Source: Thiobacillus sp. UBA3361
Lineage (GTDB): Bacteria > Pseudomonadota > Gammaproteobacteria > Burkholderiales > Thiobacillaceae
NCBI GenBank assembly: GCA_002360535.1
Contig: DEQR01000058.1
Coordinates: 1 to 45,380 of the forward strand
Reading direction: 5' to 3'
DNA length: 45,380 bases
Both the position numbers and the translations under genes were made by a program. Below, piece by piece: positions 23,376 to 30,697 of the stretch (positions are counted from its first letter, which is position 1; each line of letters starts with the position of its first letter). The notes beneath the pieces were generated by a model, which searched no databases, was not told where the DNA came from, and was given only the letters and a program-made list of their open reading frames with translations.

Positions 23376-24365
23376 ATGAAGGTCGCGGTACTGGGAGCCG
23401 GCGCCTGGGGCACGGCCCTGGCCGCCCGCCTGGCGGCCCAGGCCGAGACCTGGCTGTGGGCGCGTAACCCCGAGCTGGTGGGCGCCATGGCCAGCGGCCG
23501 GGTGAACGGCCGCTACCTGCCGGACACCCGCCTGCCCGATGCCCTGCGGATCAGCGCTGACCTGGCGGCGGCCACGGCCGGCGCCGATTATCTGATTTCG
23601 GCGGTGCCCACTGGTGGCTTCCGCGACTTGCTGCAACGCCTGCGCGCCCTGGATGCGCCAGGCGGCATTGTTTGGCTGTGCAAAGGGTTCGAAGGCGGCA
23701 CCGGCAAGCTGGCCCATGAAGTGCTGGCCGAGGCCTGGCCCGGCCACCCGCCCGCCGCCGCCCTGTCCGGCCCCAGTTTCGCCAAGGAGGTGGCGGCGGG
23801 ACTGCCCACCGCCCTCACCGTCGCCTCGGAGAACGCGGAATTCGCCCACCGCGCGGCCCGCGATCTGCATTCCGGCTATCTGCGCCTGTATTCCAGCACC
23901 GACGTGGGCGGGGTGGAGATCGGCGGTGCGGTGAAGAACGTCATCGCCATCGCCGCCGGTGTGTCCGACGGCCTGAACTTCGGCCTCAATGCCCGCGCCG
24001 CCCTCATCGCCCGCGGGCTGGCAGAGATGACCCGCCTGGGCCTCAAGCTGGGCGGCCGGCTGGAGACCTTTCTGGGGCTGTCGGGGGTGGGTGACCTCAT
24101 CCTCACCTGCACCGGCGACCTGTCACGCAATCGCCAGGTCGGCCTGCGCCTGGCGCGGGGCATGACCCTGCCGGACATCCTGGAGGAACTGCACCACGTG
24201 GCCGAAGGGGTCACCACGGCGCGGGAGATCGACCAGCTGGCCGAAAAACTTGCGGTGGAGATGCCCATCACCCGGACGGTGCGGCGCATCCTGGACCGGG
24301 AACTGTCGCCACGCGAGGCGGTGGCGGCGTTGATGAATCGCGAAATCCGCGACGAAGGCGTCTGA
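23376..24365 (+). CDS. gpsA: Glycerol-3-phosphate dehydrogenase [NAD(P)+]
   Basis: Cytosolic enzyme reducing dihydroxyacetone phosphate to sn-glycerol 3-phosphate for phospholipid synthesis. It has 329 residues. The Rossmann motif is VLGAGAWGTALAARLA at the N-terminus, and the substrate-side motifs are LSGPSFAKEVAAGLPTALTVAS and the catalytic-lysine segment GGAVKNVIAIAAGVSDGL, followed by GLSGVGDLILTCTGDLSRN. It starts 15 bases after secB and ends two bases before a convergent minus-strand gene. All features are canonical. Confidence 0.96.
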   Translation: MKVAVLGAGAWGTALAARLAAQAETWLWARNPELVGAMASGRVNGRYLPDTRLPDALRISADLAAATAGADYLISAVPTGGFRDLLQRLRALDAPGGIVWLCKGFEGGTGKLAHEVLAEAWPGHPPAAALSGPSFAKEVAAGLPTALTVASENAEFAHRAARDLHSGYLRLYSSTDVGGVEIGGAVKNVIAIAAGVSDGLNFGLNARAALIARGLAEMTRLGLKLGGRLETFLGLSGVGDLILTCTGDLSRNRQVGLRLARGMTLPDILEELHHVAEGVTTAREIDQLAEKLAVEMPITRTVRRILDRELSPREAVAALMNREIRDEGV

Positions 24366-24367
24366 AG

Positions 24368-24664
24368 TCACCCCTTCTCGTCGCGAAGGGCTTCGGCCAC
24401 CGCGTGCTGGACGAACAGCTGCTCCTCCAGCACCGGCCGCATGGCCTTCATCCGCTCCAGACATGACGGACAGATGTGCTGCCCATCATCGGTGGGCACC
24501 CAACCCTGACGGATCGCCTCGGCATCGTCGCCGTCGAACCACATGCGGCCGTCCGACACCCGCCGGCCGGCACGCGGGTCGCGCTGCGCGGTGCGGCGCA
24601 TCTCCACGTCGCGGATGGCCATGGGGTTGCAGATGTCGCAAAAGATGAAGCTGCGTCGAGACAT
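24368..24664 (-). CDS. Small zinc-ribbon-like hypothetical protein
   Basis: A 98-residue protein, MSRRSFIFCDICNPMAIRD..., with two Cys pairs, CDIC near residues 9-12 and CPSC near 65-68 (GQHICPSCLERM), which together look like a four-Cys zinc site. I chose the start at 24664, with AGGGACCC upstream, over an in-frame ATG ten codons earlier. There is no signal or membrane segment. It occupies the place where E. coli has cysE between gpsA and trmL. I do not recognise the family and assign no function; metal binding is inferred only from the Cys pairs. Confidence 0.7.
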   Translation of the reverse strand: MSRRSFIFCDICNPMAIRDVEMRRTAQRDPRAGRRVSDGRMWFDGDDAEAIRQGWVPTDDGQHICPSCLERMKAMRPVLEEQLFVQHAVAEALRDEKG

Positions 24665-24745
24665 GGTGCGGGTCCCTGTAGGGTTATGGCCCAAGCATAG
24701 CCGCCGTGCCGCCCGAACGCCAAGCCTCGGCCGCCGCCGGAGGGC

Positions 24746-25210
24746 TCAGCAGCCACCCGCGTAGCCCAGTTGCCGCCAGGCCTCGAACACCACCACGGCG
24801 ACAGCATTGGACAGGTTCAGGCTGCGCTGGCCGGGGCGCATGGGTAGGCGCAGGCACCGCTTCGGCGGGAAGGTCGCCAGCATCTCCTCCGGCAGGCCGC
24901 GGGTCTCCGGCCCGAAGACGAAGACATCCCCTTTCTGAAACGCCGCGCCGTCGAAACGGCTGCCGGCCTTGGTGCTGAAGGCGAACAGCCGCCGCTCCCC
25001 GAGGGCCGCCAGCAGGGCCGGCCAGTCCTCGTGCACGCGCAATTGGGCGAACTCGTGATAGTCCAGCCCGGCGCGGCGCAATTGCCGATCGTCCACCGAA
25101 AATCCCAAAGGTTTGACCAGATGCAGCCGACAACCCGTATTAGCGGCCAGACGGATGACGTTGCCGGTGTTGGGCGGAATTTCGGGCTGATAGAGCACGA
25201 TCTCGAACAT
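24746..25210 (-). CDS. trmL: tRNA (cytidine/uridine-34 2'-O)-methyltransferase TrmL
   Basis: SPOUT-class enzyme that methylates the wobble ribose of tRNA-Leu isoacceptors. It has 154 residues, the usual minimal length for TrmL, which is a SPOUT domain without extensions. Motifs are YQPEIPPNTGNVIRLAANTG (residues 7-26), LVKPLGFSVDD, VFGPETRGLPEEML and the knot segment with RSLNLSNAVAVVVFEAWRQ. The conserved Asn/Ser and Glu residues of the SAM pocket are in place. It is divergent from mshE, 60 bases apart. Confidence 0.94.
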   Translation of the reverse strand: MFEIVLYQPEIPPNTGNVIRLAANTGCRLHLVKPLGFSVDDRQLRRAGLDYHEFAQLRVHEDWPALLAALGERRLFAFSTKAGSRFDGAAFQKGDVFVFGPETRGLPEEMLATFPPKRCLRLPMRPGQRSLNLSNAVAVVVFEAWRQLGYAGGC

Positions 25211-25214
25211 GTTC

Positions 25215-25243
25215 TTGAGCTTATTCGTCCAAGCCGCTAATTT
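25215..25243 (+). promoter_or_regulatory. Candidate promoter for the msh cluster
   Basis: TTGAGC (25215-25220) and TAATTT (25238-25243) are spaced by 17 bases in a locally A/T-rich stretch (25231-25256) upstream of mshE. This is the only obvious A/T-rich gap before the 15-kb run of same-direction msh genes, so it is the natural place for the operon promoter. The match is moderate and by eye. Confidence 0.35.
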
Positions 25244-25270
25244 AAATACACCTTTTGGAGAATGGAGAAC

Positions 25271-26971
25271 ATGGCCAGACCGGAGAAGATCCGTCTCGGC
25301 GACCTGCTCATCGGCCAGAAGCTCATTTCCCAGGAGCAGCTGGCCAACGCCCTTGAGCGGCAGAAGCAGTCCGGCCGCAAGCTGGGCCGCGTGCTGGTGG
25401 AGAACGGCTATGTCACCGAGGATGAAATCTCTGGCGCCATTGCCCGCCAGCTCGACATTCCCCTCATTGATCTACGCATGGTCAACGTGCGTCCCGAGGT
25501 GGTGCGACTGTTGCCCGAGCAACTGGCCCGCCGCTTCCGCGCCACCGCCCTGGAGATGCGCGGCGACGCGGTGCTGGTGGCCATGGCCGACCCCACCGAC
25601 CTGTTCGCCTACGACGAGATCGCCCACCACCTGAACCGCCGGGTGGAACTGGCGGTGGCCGGCGAAAACGCGCTCAACCAGTTCATCGACCGGATTTATC
25701 GGCGCACCGACGAGATCAGCGAACTGGCCCGCAACCTCACCGAGGAGCTGGCCGACGAGGCGGTCGATCTGGGTGCCTGGGCAGCCAGCCAGAGCGCCGA
25801 AGAGGCCCCGGTGGTGCGCCTGCTGACTAGCATCTTCGAGGACGCCCTGCAGGTGCGCGCCTCGGACATCCACATCGAACCTCGCGAGGACAAGCTGCAG
25901 ATCCGCTTCCGCGTCGATGGCGTGCTGCACGTGGCCAACGAGGCGGACCGCAAGATCGGCCCGGCGCTGATCCAGCGCCTGAAGCTGGTGGCCGAACTGG
26001 ACATCGCCGAGAAACGGCTGCCCCAGGATGGCCGCTTCGTGGTGCGGCTGAAGAACCGCAACGTGGATGTGCGCCTCTCCACCATACCCGCCCAGCATGG
26101 CGAATCGGCCGTACTGCGCCTCCTCACCCACGCCGTACAGGCCAACCTGGACGAGCTGGGCATGGCGCCGGACCTGCTGGCCGGCTTCCGCGCCCTTGTC
26201 CACCATCCCAACGGTCTGGTACTGGTCACCGGCCCCACCGGTTCCGGCAAGACCACCACCCTGTATGCCGCCCTGTCCGAGCTCAACAGCCCGGAGCGGA
26301 AGCTGCTCACTGTCGAGGACCCGGTGGAGTACCGCTTGGCCGGCATCAACCAGGTGCAGGTCAACGACAAGATCGACCTGACTTTCGCCCGGTCGCTGCG
26401 CGCCTTCCTGCGCCAGGACCCGGACGTGATCCTGGTGGGCGAGATGCGCGACGAGGAGACCACCCAGATCGCCCTGCGGGCGTCGCTCACCGGGCACATG
26501 GTGCTGTCCACCCTGCACACCAACGACAGCCCGTCGGCCGCCGCGCGGCTGCTGGACATGGGCGCGCCGCCCTACCTGCTGGCCGGCGCCCTGCACGGCG
26601 TGCTGGCCCAGCGCCTGCTGCGCAGGCTCTGTCCGGTGTGCGCCGCGCCGGCGGAGCCGGACGCCCACGAGCGCGCCTGGCTCAAGAACAGCGCCGGTGG
26701 CGGTCTGGAGGGCGCGTCATTCAAGCGCGGACGCGGCTGCTCGCACTGCAATCAGACCGGCTATCAGGGCCGCCAGGGCATCTACGAGCTGCTGCGCATC
26801 GACACCGAACTGGCCGCCTTGCTCAACCGTGGCGACACCGCCGCCTTCCGCGCCGCCGCCCAGAGGCAGCTCGCCGGCCATACCCTGAACAACGAGGCGG
26901 TACGGCTGGCCGCCGCCGGCGTCACCAGCGTGACCGAGGCCATGCGGGTGACGCATCAGGGGGAGGAATGA
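25271..26971 (+). CDS. mshE: MSHA pilus assembly ATPase MshE (GspE/PilB family) with c-di-GMP-binding N-domain
   Basis: Hexameric ATPase that powers pilus extension from the cytoplasmic face of the inner membrane. I chose ATG 25271 because GGAG (25257-25260) is ten bases upstream; ATG 25262 is the alternative. The protein has 566 residues. The N-terminus has the MshEN layout: a 24-residue motif (R8-Q31, RLGDLLIG...), a five-residue spacer and a second 24-residue motif (K37-Q60), as in Vibrio MshE, which binds c-di-GMP there. The ATPase core has Walker A GPTGSGKTTT (K327), an Asp box, Walker B DPDVILVGEMRDEET and the His box. A four-Cys zinc site (CPVC...CSHC) follows. Confidence 0.94.
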   Translation: MARPEKIRLGDLLIGQKLISQEQLANALERQKQSGRKLGRVLVENGYVTEDEISGAIARQLDIPLIDLRMVNVRPEVVRLLPEQLARRFRATALEMRGDAVLVAMADPTDLFAYDEIAHHLNRRVELAVAGENALNQFIDRIYRRTDEISELARNLTEELADEAVDLGAWAASQSAEEAPVVRLLTSIFEDALQVRASDIHIEPREDKLQIRFRVDGVLHVANEADRKIGPALIQRLKLVAELDIAEKRLPQDGRFVVRLKNRNVDVRLSTIPAQHGESAVLRLLTHAVQANLDELGMAPDLLAGFRALVHHPNGLVLVTGPTGSGKTTTLYAALSELNSPERKLLTVEDPVEYRLAGINQVQVNDKIDLTFARSLRAFLRQDPDVILVGEMRDEETTQIALRASLTGHMVLSTLHTNDSPSAAARLLDMGAPPYLLAGALHGVLAQRLLRRLCPVCAAPAEPDAHERAWLKNSAGGGLEGASFKRGRGCSHCNQTGYQGRQGIYELLRIDTELAALLNRGDTAAFRAAAQRQLAGHTLNNEAVRLAAAGVTSVTEAMRVTHQGEE

Positions 26972-27051
26972 AGACAGGCACAAGGAACAAGACACAAGAG
27001 ACAAGGGGGGAGGGGCCTTGCCCCTTGCCCCTTGCCCCTTGCCCCTGACCC
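26972..27051 (+). repeat. Heptad-repeat inverted element, copy 2 (mshE-mshG gap)
   Basis: The entire gap is one element. The left arm at about 26978-27007 is built of CACAAGG/AACAAGA/CACAAGA/GACAAGG units, and the centre is GGGGGAGGGG. The right arm has four perfect CCTTGCC heptads in tandem (27016-27043) followed by CCTGACC. The mshG ATG begins one base later. No conventional Shine-Dalgarno lies within 12 bases of the ATG; the nearest purine-rich stretch is the G-rich centre about 37 bases upstream, which would be brought close if the arms pair. This is the clearest of four copies. Confidence 0.8.
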
Positions 27052-28278
27052 ATGCCCGCCTTCTCCTACAAGGCCCGCAACGCCCGCGGCGAACTACAAA
27101 CCGGCCGCATGGAGGGCGCCAGCACCGAGGCGGTAGCCGACGAATTGCTGCGTACCGGCCTGACGCCGGTGCAGATCGCCGCCGCGGCGCAACGAGCCGA
27201 ACTGGGCGCGGGTCTGCTGGGCAGCCTGCTGGCCGAGCGCGTCGCGCCGGTGGATCTGATGCTGTTCTGCCGCCAGATGGCCAGCATGCTCAAGGCCGGC
27301 GTGCCCATCCTGCGCGCCCTTTCGACCCTGGCGGAATCCAGCGCCAAAGCGGTCTTCTCAGGCGTGCTCAAGGACGTGCGCGACGGTCTGGCGGCGGGGC
27401 GCGAGCTATCCGCCTGCCTCAACAAACACCCCAGGGTGTTCGGCCCCTTCTTCGTCAACATGGTGCGGGTGGGCGAGGCCACCGGGCGGCTGGAGGAGAT
27501 CTTCATGCGCCTGTTCCGGCAGCTGGAGTTCGACAAGGAGATGCGCGACCGGGTCAAGTCCGCCCTGCGCTATCCCAGCTTCGTGGTCATCGCCCTGGGC
27601 GTGGCCCTGTTCGTCATCAACCTGTTGGTCATCCCCGCCTTCGCCAAGGTCTATAAGGGCGCCAAGGCGGAACTTCCCATCGTCACCAAGATCCTGATCG
27701 GCTTCTCGGAATGGACCGTGCACTACTGGCCCCTGCTGCTGGCCATGCTGGGCTTGGCCCTGCTCGGCTTCCAGCTGTGGAAGGCGACCGCCGACGGGCA
27801 CTACCGCTGGGACCGGTTCCTGCTCGCCGTGCCCATTGCCGGCAAGATCGTGCACAAAGCCGCCCTGGCCCGCTTCGCCAACGGACTGGCCATGGCCTAC
27901 GCCAGCGGCGTGCCCATCGTGCAGGGTCTCACCGCGGTCGCCGAAGTGGCCGACAACCGCTTCATGGCCAGCCGCATCGAGCAATTGCGCGACAGCGTCG
28001 AGCGGGGCGAGAGCCTGACCCGCGCGGCGGCGGCCACCGGCGTGTTCACCCCCGTGGTGCTGCAGATGATCGGCGTGGGCGAGGAGACCGGCGATCTGGA
28101 ACGGCTGCTGGCCGAGGTGGGCGAGATGTATCAGCGCGAGGTGGAATATGAGCTCAAGACCCTGTCAGAGCAGATCGAGCCCCTGCTCATCGCCGCCCTG
28201 GGCGGCATCGTGCTGATCCTGGCCCTGGGCGTGTTCCTGCCCATCTGGGACCTGGGGCACACCATGCTGAAAAAATAG
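27052..28278 (+). CDS. mshG: MSHA biogenesis platform protein MshG (GspF/PilC family)
   Basis: Inner-membrane platform protein that couples the assembly ATPase to pilin extraction. It has 408 residues. The N-terminus MPAFSYKARNARGELQTGRMEG is the family start. Two T2SSF domains follow (about 70-195 and 275-400), each with the helical repeat FCRQMASMLKAGVPILRAL / FANGLAMAYASGVPIVQGL and LPKMIRVGEATG-like segments (VRVGEATGRLEE, IGVGEETGDLERLL). Three membrane helices are at about 170-195, 220-242 and 375-398. The start ATG directly abuts the heptad-repeat element. Confidence 0.94.
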   Translation: MPAFSYKARNARGELQTGRMEGASTEAVADELLRTGLTPVQIAAAAQRAELGAGLLGSLLAERVAPVDLMLFCRQMASMLKAGVPILRALSTLAESSAKAVFSGVLKDVRDGLAAGRELSACLNKHPRVFGPFFVNMVRVGEATGRLEEIFMRLFRQLEFDKEMRDRVKSALRYPSFVVIALGVALFVINLLVIPAFAKVYKGAKAELPIVTKILIGFSEWTVHYWPLLLAMLGLALLGFQLWKATADGHYRWDRFLLAVPIAGKIVHKAALARFANGLAMAYASGVPIVQGLTAVAEVADNRFMASRIEQLRDSVERGESLTRAAAATGVFTPVVLQMIGVGEETGDLERLLAEVGEMYQREVEYELKTLSEQIEPLLIAALGGIVLILALGVFLPIWDLGHTMLKK

Positions 28279-28373
28279 TGATGGACATCACACCCGGCCG
28301 GGGTAAATTAAAGTCACCGGCCCAATCGACCGTAAACAAAACACAGACTTACCCCGCTCCGAGGAGATTGAAC

Positions 28374-28838
28374 ATGCATTACCGGCAGCAAAGCGGCTTT
28401 ACCCTGATCGAACTGATCATGGTCATCGTCATCCTGGGCATCCTGGCCGCCGTCGCCCTACCCCGCTTCTACGACCTGCAAAAGGACGCGCGCGTGGCCA
28501 AGGCGCAGGCCATCCTGGGCACCATCCGCTCGGCCATGGCCATCTCCCACTCCGCCGCCCTGGTCAACAACCAGACCGGCGCCACCGGCAGCATCACCAT
28601 GGAAGGCAGCACCGTGGGCCTCACCTACGGCTACCCGGACGGCGAGGACGAGAGCGGCAACGGCATCGTCACCGCCGCCAACCTGAACGAGGCCAACGAC
28701 GGCGTGAGCATCTCGGCCGCCGCGGGCGTGACGACCATCAACATCAACGGCGGCACCGCCGGTACCTGCACGGTGACCTACACCCAGGCCACCAGCAGCG
28801 CCCCGGCCTTCGCCTCCGCCAGCACCGGCGGTTGCTGA
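28374..28838 (+). CDS. mshA: MSHA-type major pilin
   Basis: Type IV prepilin of 154 residues, the probable main pilus subunit. The ATG at 28374 has a strong GAGGAG leader. The short basic leader MHYRQQSG is cut before F9 by the prepilin peptidase, leaving FTLIELIMVIVILGILAAVA with the essential Glu5. The globular part has the MshA-like LPRFYDLQKDARVAKAQAIL, a Gly/Ser/Thr-rich middle and a C-terminal Cys pair (TCTVTY ... STGGC) that would form the D-region loop. It has the strongest Shine-Dalgarno in the cluster and is followed by a perfect hairpin, as expected for a highly expressed subunit. Vibrio has separate mshB and mshA; only one such gene is seen here. Confidence 0.9.
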   Translation: MHYRQQSGFTLIELIMVIVILGILAAVALPRFYDLQKDARVAKAQAILGTIRSAMAISHSAALVNNQTGATGSITMEGSTVGLTYGYPDGEDESGNGIVTAANLNEANDGVSISAAAGVTTININGGTAGTCTVTYTQATSSAPAFASASTGGC

Positions 28839-28851
28839 TCCCGATGTCCTC

Positions 28852-28879
28852 CTGCCCGTGTGCCGAGGCACACGGGCAG
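28852..28879 (+). other. Perfect 12-bp hairpin just after the major pilin gene
   Basis: CTGCCCGTGTGC (28852-28863), loop CGAG, GCACACGGGCAG (28868-28879): a perfect, GC-rich stem 13 bases past the mshA stop. There is no following T-run, so it is not a classical intrinsic terminator. The likely function is to protect the 3' end of the pilin message or to lower read-through to the minor pilins, giving excess major subunit. This is inferred from position. Confidence 0.7.
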
Positions 28880-28921
28880 CGCATGACCCCGCCGCGCCTC
28901 CAGGCCGGTAACCCACAGACC

Positions 28922-29362
28922 ATGCAGCGCGGCTTCACCCTGGTGGAACTCGTCGCCCTGATCGCCATCGCCGGCATCCTGGCGGCCGTCGTCGCGCCCC
29001 GCTTCTTCTCCGCCGCCACCTTCAACGCCCGCGGCTTCGCCGACCAGACCGCCGTCTTCCTGCGCTACGCCCAGAAACTGGCCGTTGCCCGGCACGGACA
29101 GGTGCATGTGCAGGCCGGCGCCGATACCCTAAGCCTGTGCAGCTCGGCCACCTCCCCCTGTCCCACGGGTCAGGAACTGTCCGGCCCGGACGGAACGACC
29201 CCCTACCAGGTCGCCGCGCCTTCAGGCGTGGGCCTGAGCGTAACCGGCGGCGACTTCGCCTTCGACGCCCATGGCCGCCCCAGCGGCGGCCGCGTGCTGA
29301 CCATCAGCGGCGACACCGGCCTGACCCTGACCGTGGAGGCCGAGACCGGCTATGTGCACTAG
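28922..29362 (+). CDS. mshC: MSHA minor pilin, MshC-like
   Basis: Prepilin-like protein with 146 residues from the chosen ATG at 28922, which gives the short leader MQRG before the mature FTLVELVALIAIAGILAAVV with Glu5. In-frame ATGs at 28883 and 28844 would give longer leaders; the first begins right after the hairpin, and the second lies before it, so 28922 or 28883 is more likely. The globular domain is small, with two nearby Cys (LCSSATSPCPTG) and a beta-rich end. MshC is assigned from position (first minor pilin after the major pilin) and from its GspH-like size. It overlaps mshD by 11 bases. Confidence 0.8.
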   Translation: MQRGFTLVELVALIAIAGILAAVVAPRFFSAATFNARGFADQTAVFLRYAQKLAVARHGQVHVQAGADTLSLCSSATSPCPTGQELSGPDGTTPYQVAAPSGVGLSVTGGDFAFDAHGRPSGGRVLTISGDTGLTLTVEAETGYVH

Positions 29363-29819
29363 CAGGCGCCAGACAGGCTTCAGCCTCATCGAGACGGTGT
29401 TGTTCATGGTGGTGGTGGGCGTGGCCCTGGCGGCGGTGGTGAATGCCTTCAACATGGCCAACCAGGCCGGCGTCGATCCGGTGCTGCGGCGCCAGTCCCT
29501 GGCCATCGCCCAGGCGCTGCTGGAGGAGGTCCTGTTCAAGGACTTCGCCAACCCGGCCGGTGGCTATGCCGGCCCCTACAACGCCGCTACGCGCGCCCTG
29601 TTCGACGACGTGGGCGATTACGACGAGCTGGCCCTGGCCGGCATCAGCGACCTGTCCGGGGCCGCCGTCGCCGGCCTGGAAAGCTACTCCGCCCACATCA
29701 GCGTCACCGCGGCAGCCATCGGCAATGTGCCGGCCACGGCCGGAAGGCGCATCACCGTCACGGTCACCGACCCCGCCGGCCAGAGCATCAGCCTGGACGG
29801 CTACCGGGCGGATTACTGA
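29352..29819 (+). CDS. mshD: MSHA minor pilin, MshD-like
   Basis: Prepilin-like protein of 155 residues. The leader MCTSRRQTG is followed by FSLIETVLFMVVVGVALAAV, a class III-type N-terminal helix with Glu5. The body includes RRQSLAIAQALLEEVLFKDF, the segment that is typical of MshD/PilV-type minor pilins (alignment of the helix with LEEIL.kpF), and a C-terminal beta region (ISVTAAAIGNVPATAGRRITVTV). Its ATG lies inside the end of mshC, so the two are coupled. A heptad-repeat element starts immediately after its stop. Confidence 0.82.
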   Translation: MCTSRRQTGFSLIETVLFMVVVGVALAAVVNAFNMANQAGVDPVLRRQSLAIAQALLEEVLFKDFANPAGGYAGPYNAATRALFDDVGDYDELALAGISDLSGAAVAGLESYSAHISVTAAAIGNVPATAGRRITVTVTDPAGQSISLDGYRADY

Positions 29820-29890
29820 CAGACAGACGCAGGATGCAAGGCGCAAGGCACAAGGGAAAAGCCGGGGCAGCCGTGCCGGCATTGCCCCTG
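29820..29890 (+). repeat. Heptad-repeat inverted element, copy 3 (encodes the MshO leader)
   Basis: The left arm, about 29829-29855, is GCAGGAT/GCAAGGC/GCAAGGC/ACAAGGG; the centre is AAAAGCCGGGGCAGCCGTGCCGG; the right arm is a shortened ATTGCCCCTGGG (29881-29892). Unlike copies 1 and 2, the start codon of the next gene (29834) lies inside the left arm, so the element is translated as the leader MQGARHKGKAGAAVPALPLG. Confidence 0.6.
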
Positions 29891-30697
29891 GGTTTCACCC
29901 TGGTCGAGCTGATCATCGTCATGGCGGTCACCGGCGTCCTGGCCGCCATCGTCGCCAGCTTCATCGCCCACCCGGTGCGCGCCTACCTGGACACCGTCCG
30001 CCGCGCCACCCTGACGGACATCGCCAACACCGCTCTGCTACGCATCGGCCGCGACGTGCGCGACGCCCTGCCCAACAGCGTCCGGGTCAGCGAGGCGGGC
30101 GGCCGGGTCTATCTGGAATATCTGCCCGTGCGCGACGGCGGGCGCTACCGGGAGTCGGCAGCCGGGGGGGGCGGCGGCGACCCGCTGGATTTCGCCGCCG
30201 GCAGCGACGGCGGCTTCGACGTCCTCGGGCCCGCGGTCGAGGTGGCCCCCGGCGACAGCATCGTCATCTACAACCTGGGCCTGGACTGGGACTCGGACGC
30301 CTACCGGGGCGGCAACCGGCGCGCCTTCGCCGGCACGCCGGGCAGCGTGAACCATGTGGACTTCACCGCCAGCGGCGCCCCTTTCCCGCTGGAGTCGCCC
30401 GGGCGGCGCTTCTTCGTGGTCGCCGCGCCGGTCACCTACGTGTGCGACCCGGCTGCCGGCACCCTGGCCCGCTACACCGGCTACGCCATCCAGGCCGCCC
30501 AACCCGCGGACATCGGCGCCGCGCCGCTGGCCACCGCGAGCCGCGCCCTGCTGGCTGACCGGGTGAGCGCCTGCGGCTTTGCCTACGATGCCGGCGCCGG
30601 TCAGCGCCTGGGCCAACTGACCCTGCGCCTGCGCCTCAGCCAGGACGGCGAGAGCGTCACGCTGTACAGGGAAATCCTGGTGAACAACGATGCTTGA
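29834..30697 (+). CDS. mshO: MSHA minor pilin, MshO-like
   Basis: Large minor pilin (287 residues; PilW/GspJ-like). The leader MQGARHKGKAGAAVPALPLG is encoded by the heptad-repeat element; the prepilin site is G20/F21, followed by TLVELIIVMAVTGVLAAIVA with Glu5. The body has RIGRDVRDALPNSVRV, the family-typical segment after the helix, a large beta-rich region, two distant Cys (YVCDPAAG, SACGFAYD) and C-terminal LTLRLRLSQDGESVTLYREI. A G8 tract (30164-30171) inside the codons for AAGGGGGD could slip. The stop overlaps the mshP start by eight bases. Confidence 0.84.
   Translation: MQGARHKGKAGAAVPALPLGFTLVELIIVMAVTGVLAAIVASFIAHPVRAYLDTVRRATLTDIANTALLRIGRDVRDALPNSVRVSEAGGRVYLEYLPVRDGGRYRESAAGGGGGDPLDFAAGSDGGFDVLGPAVEVAPGDSIVIYNLGLDWDSDAYRGGNRRAFAGTPGSVNHVDFTASGAPFPLESPGRRFFVVAAPVTYVCDPAAGTLARYTGYAIQAAQPADIGAAPLATASRALLADRVSACGFAYDAGAGQRLGQLTLRLRLSQDGESVTLYREILVNNDA

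Noticed and set aside
27016..27043. Tandem CCTTGCC repeats as a CRISPR array
   Set aside because: Units are 7 bases with no spacers, and no cas genes are present.
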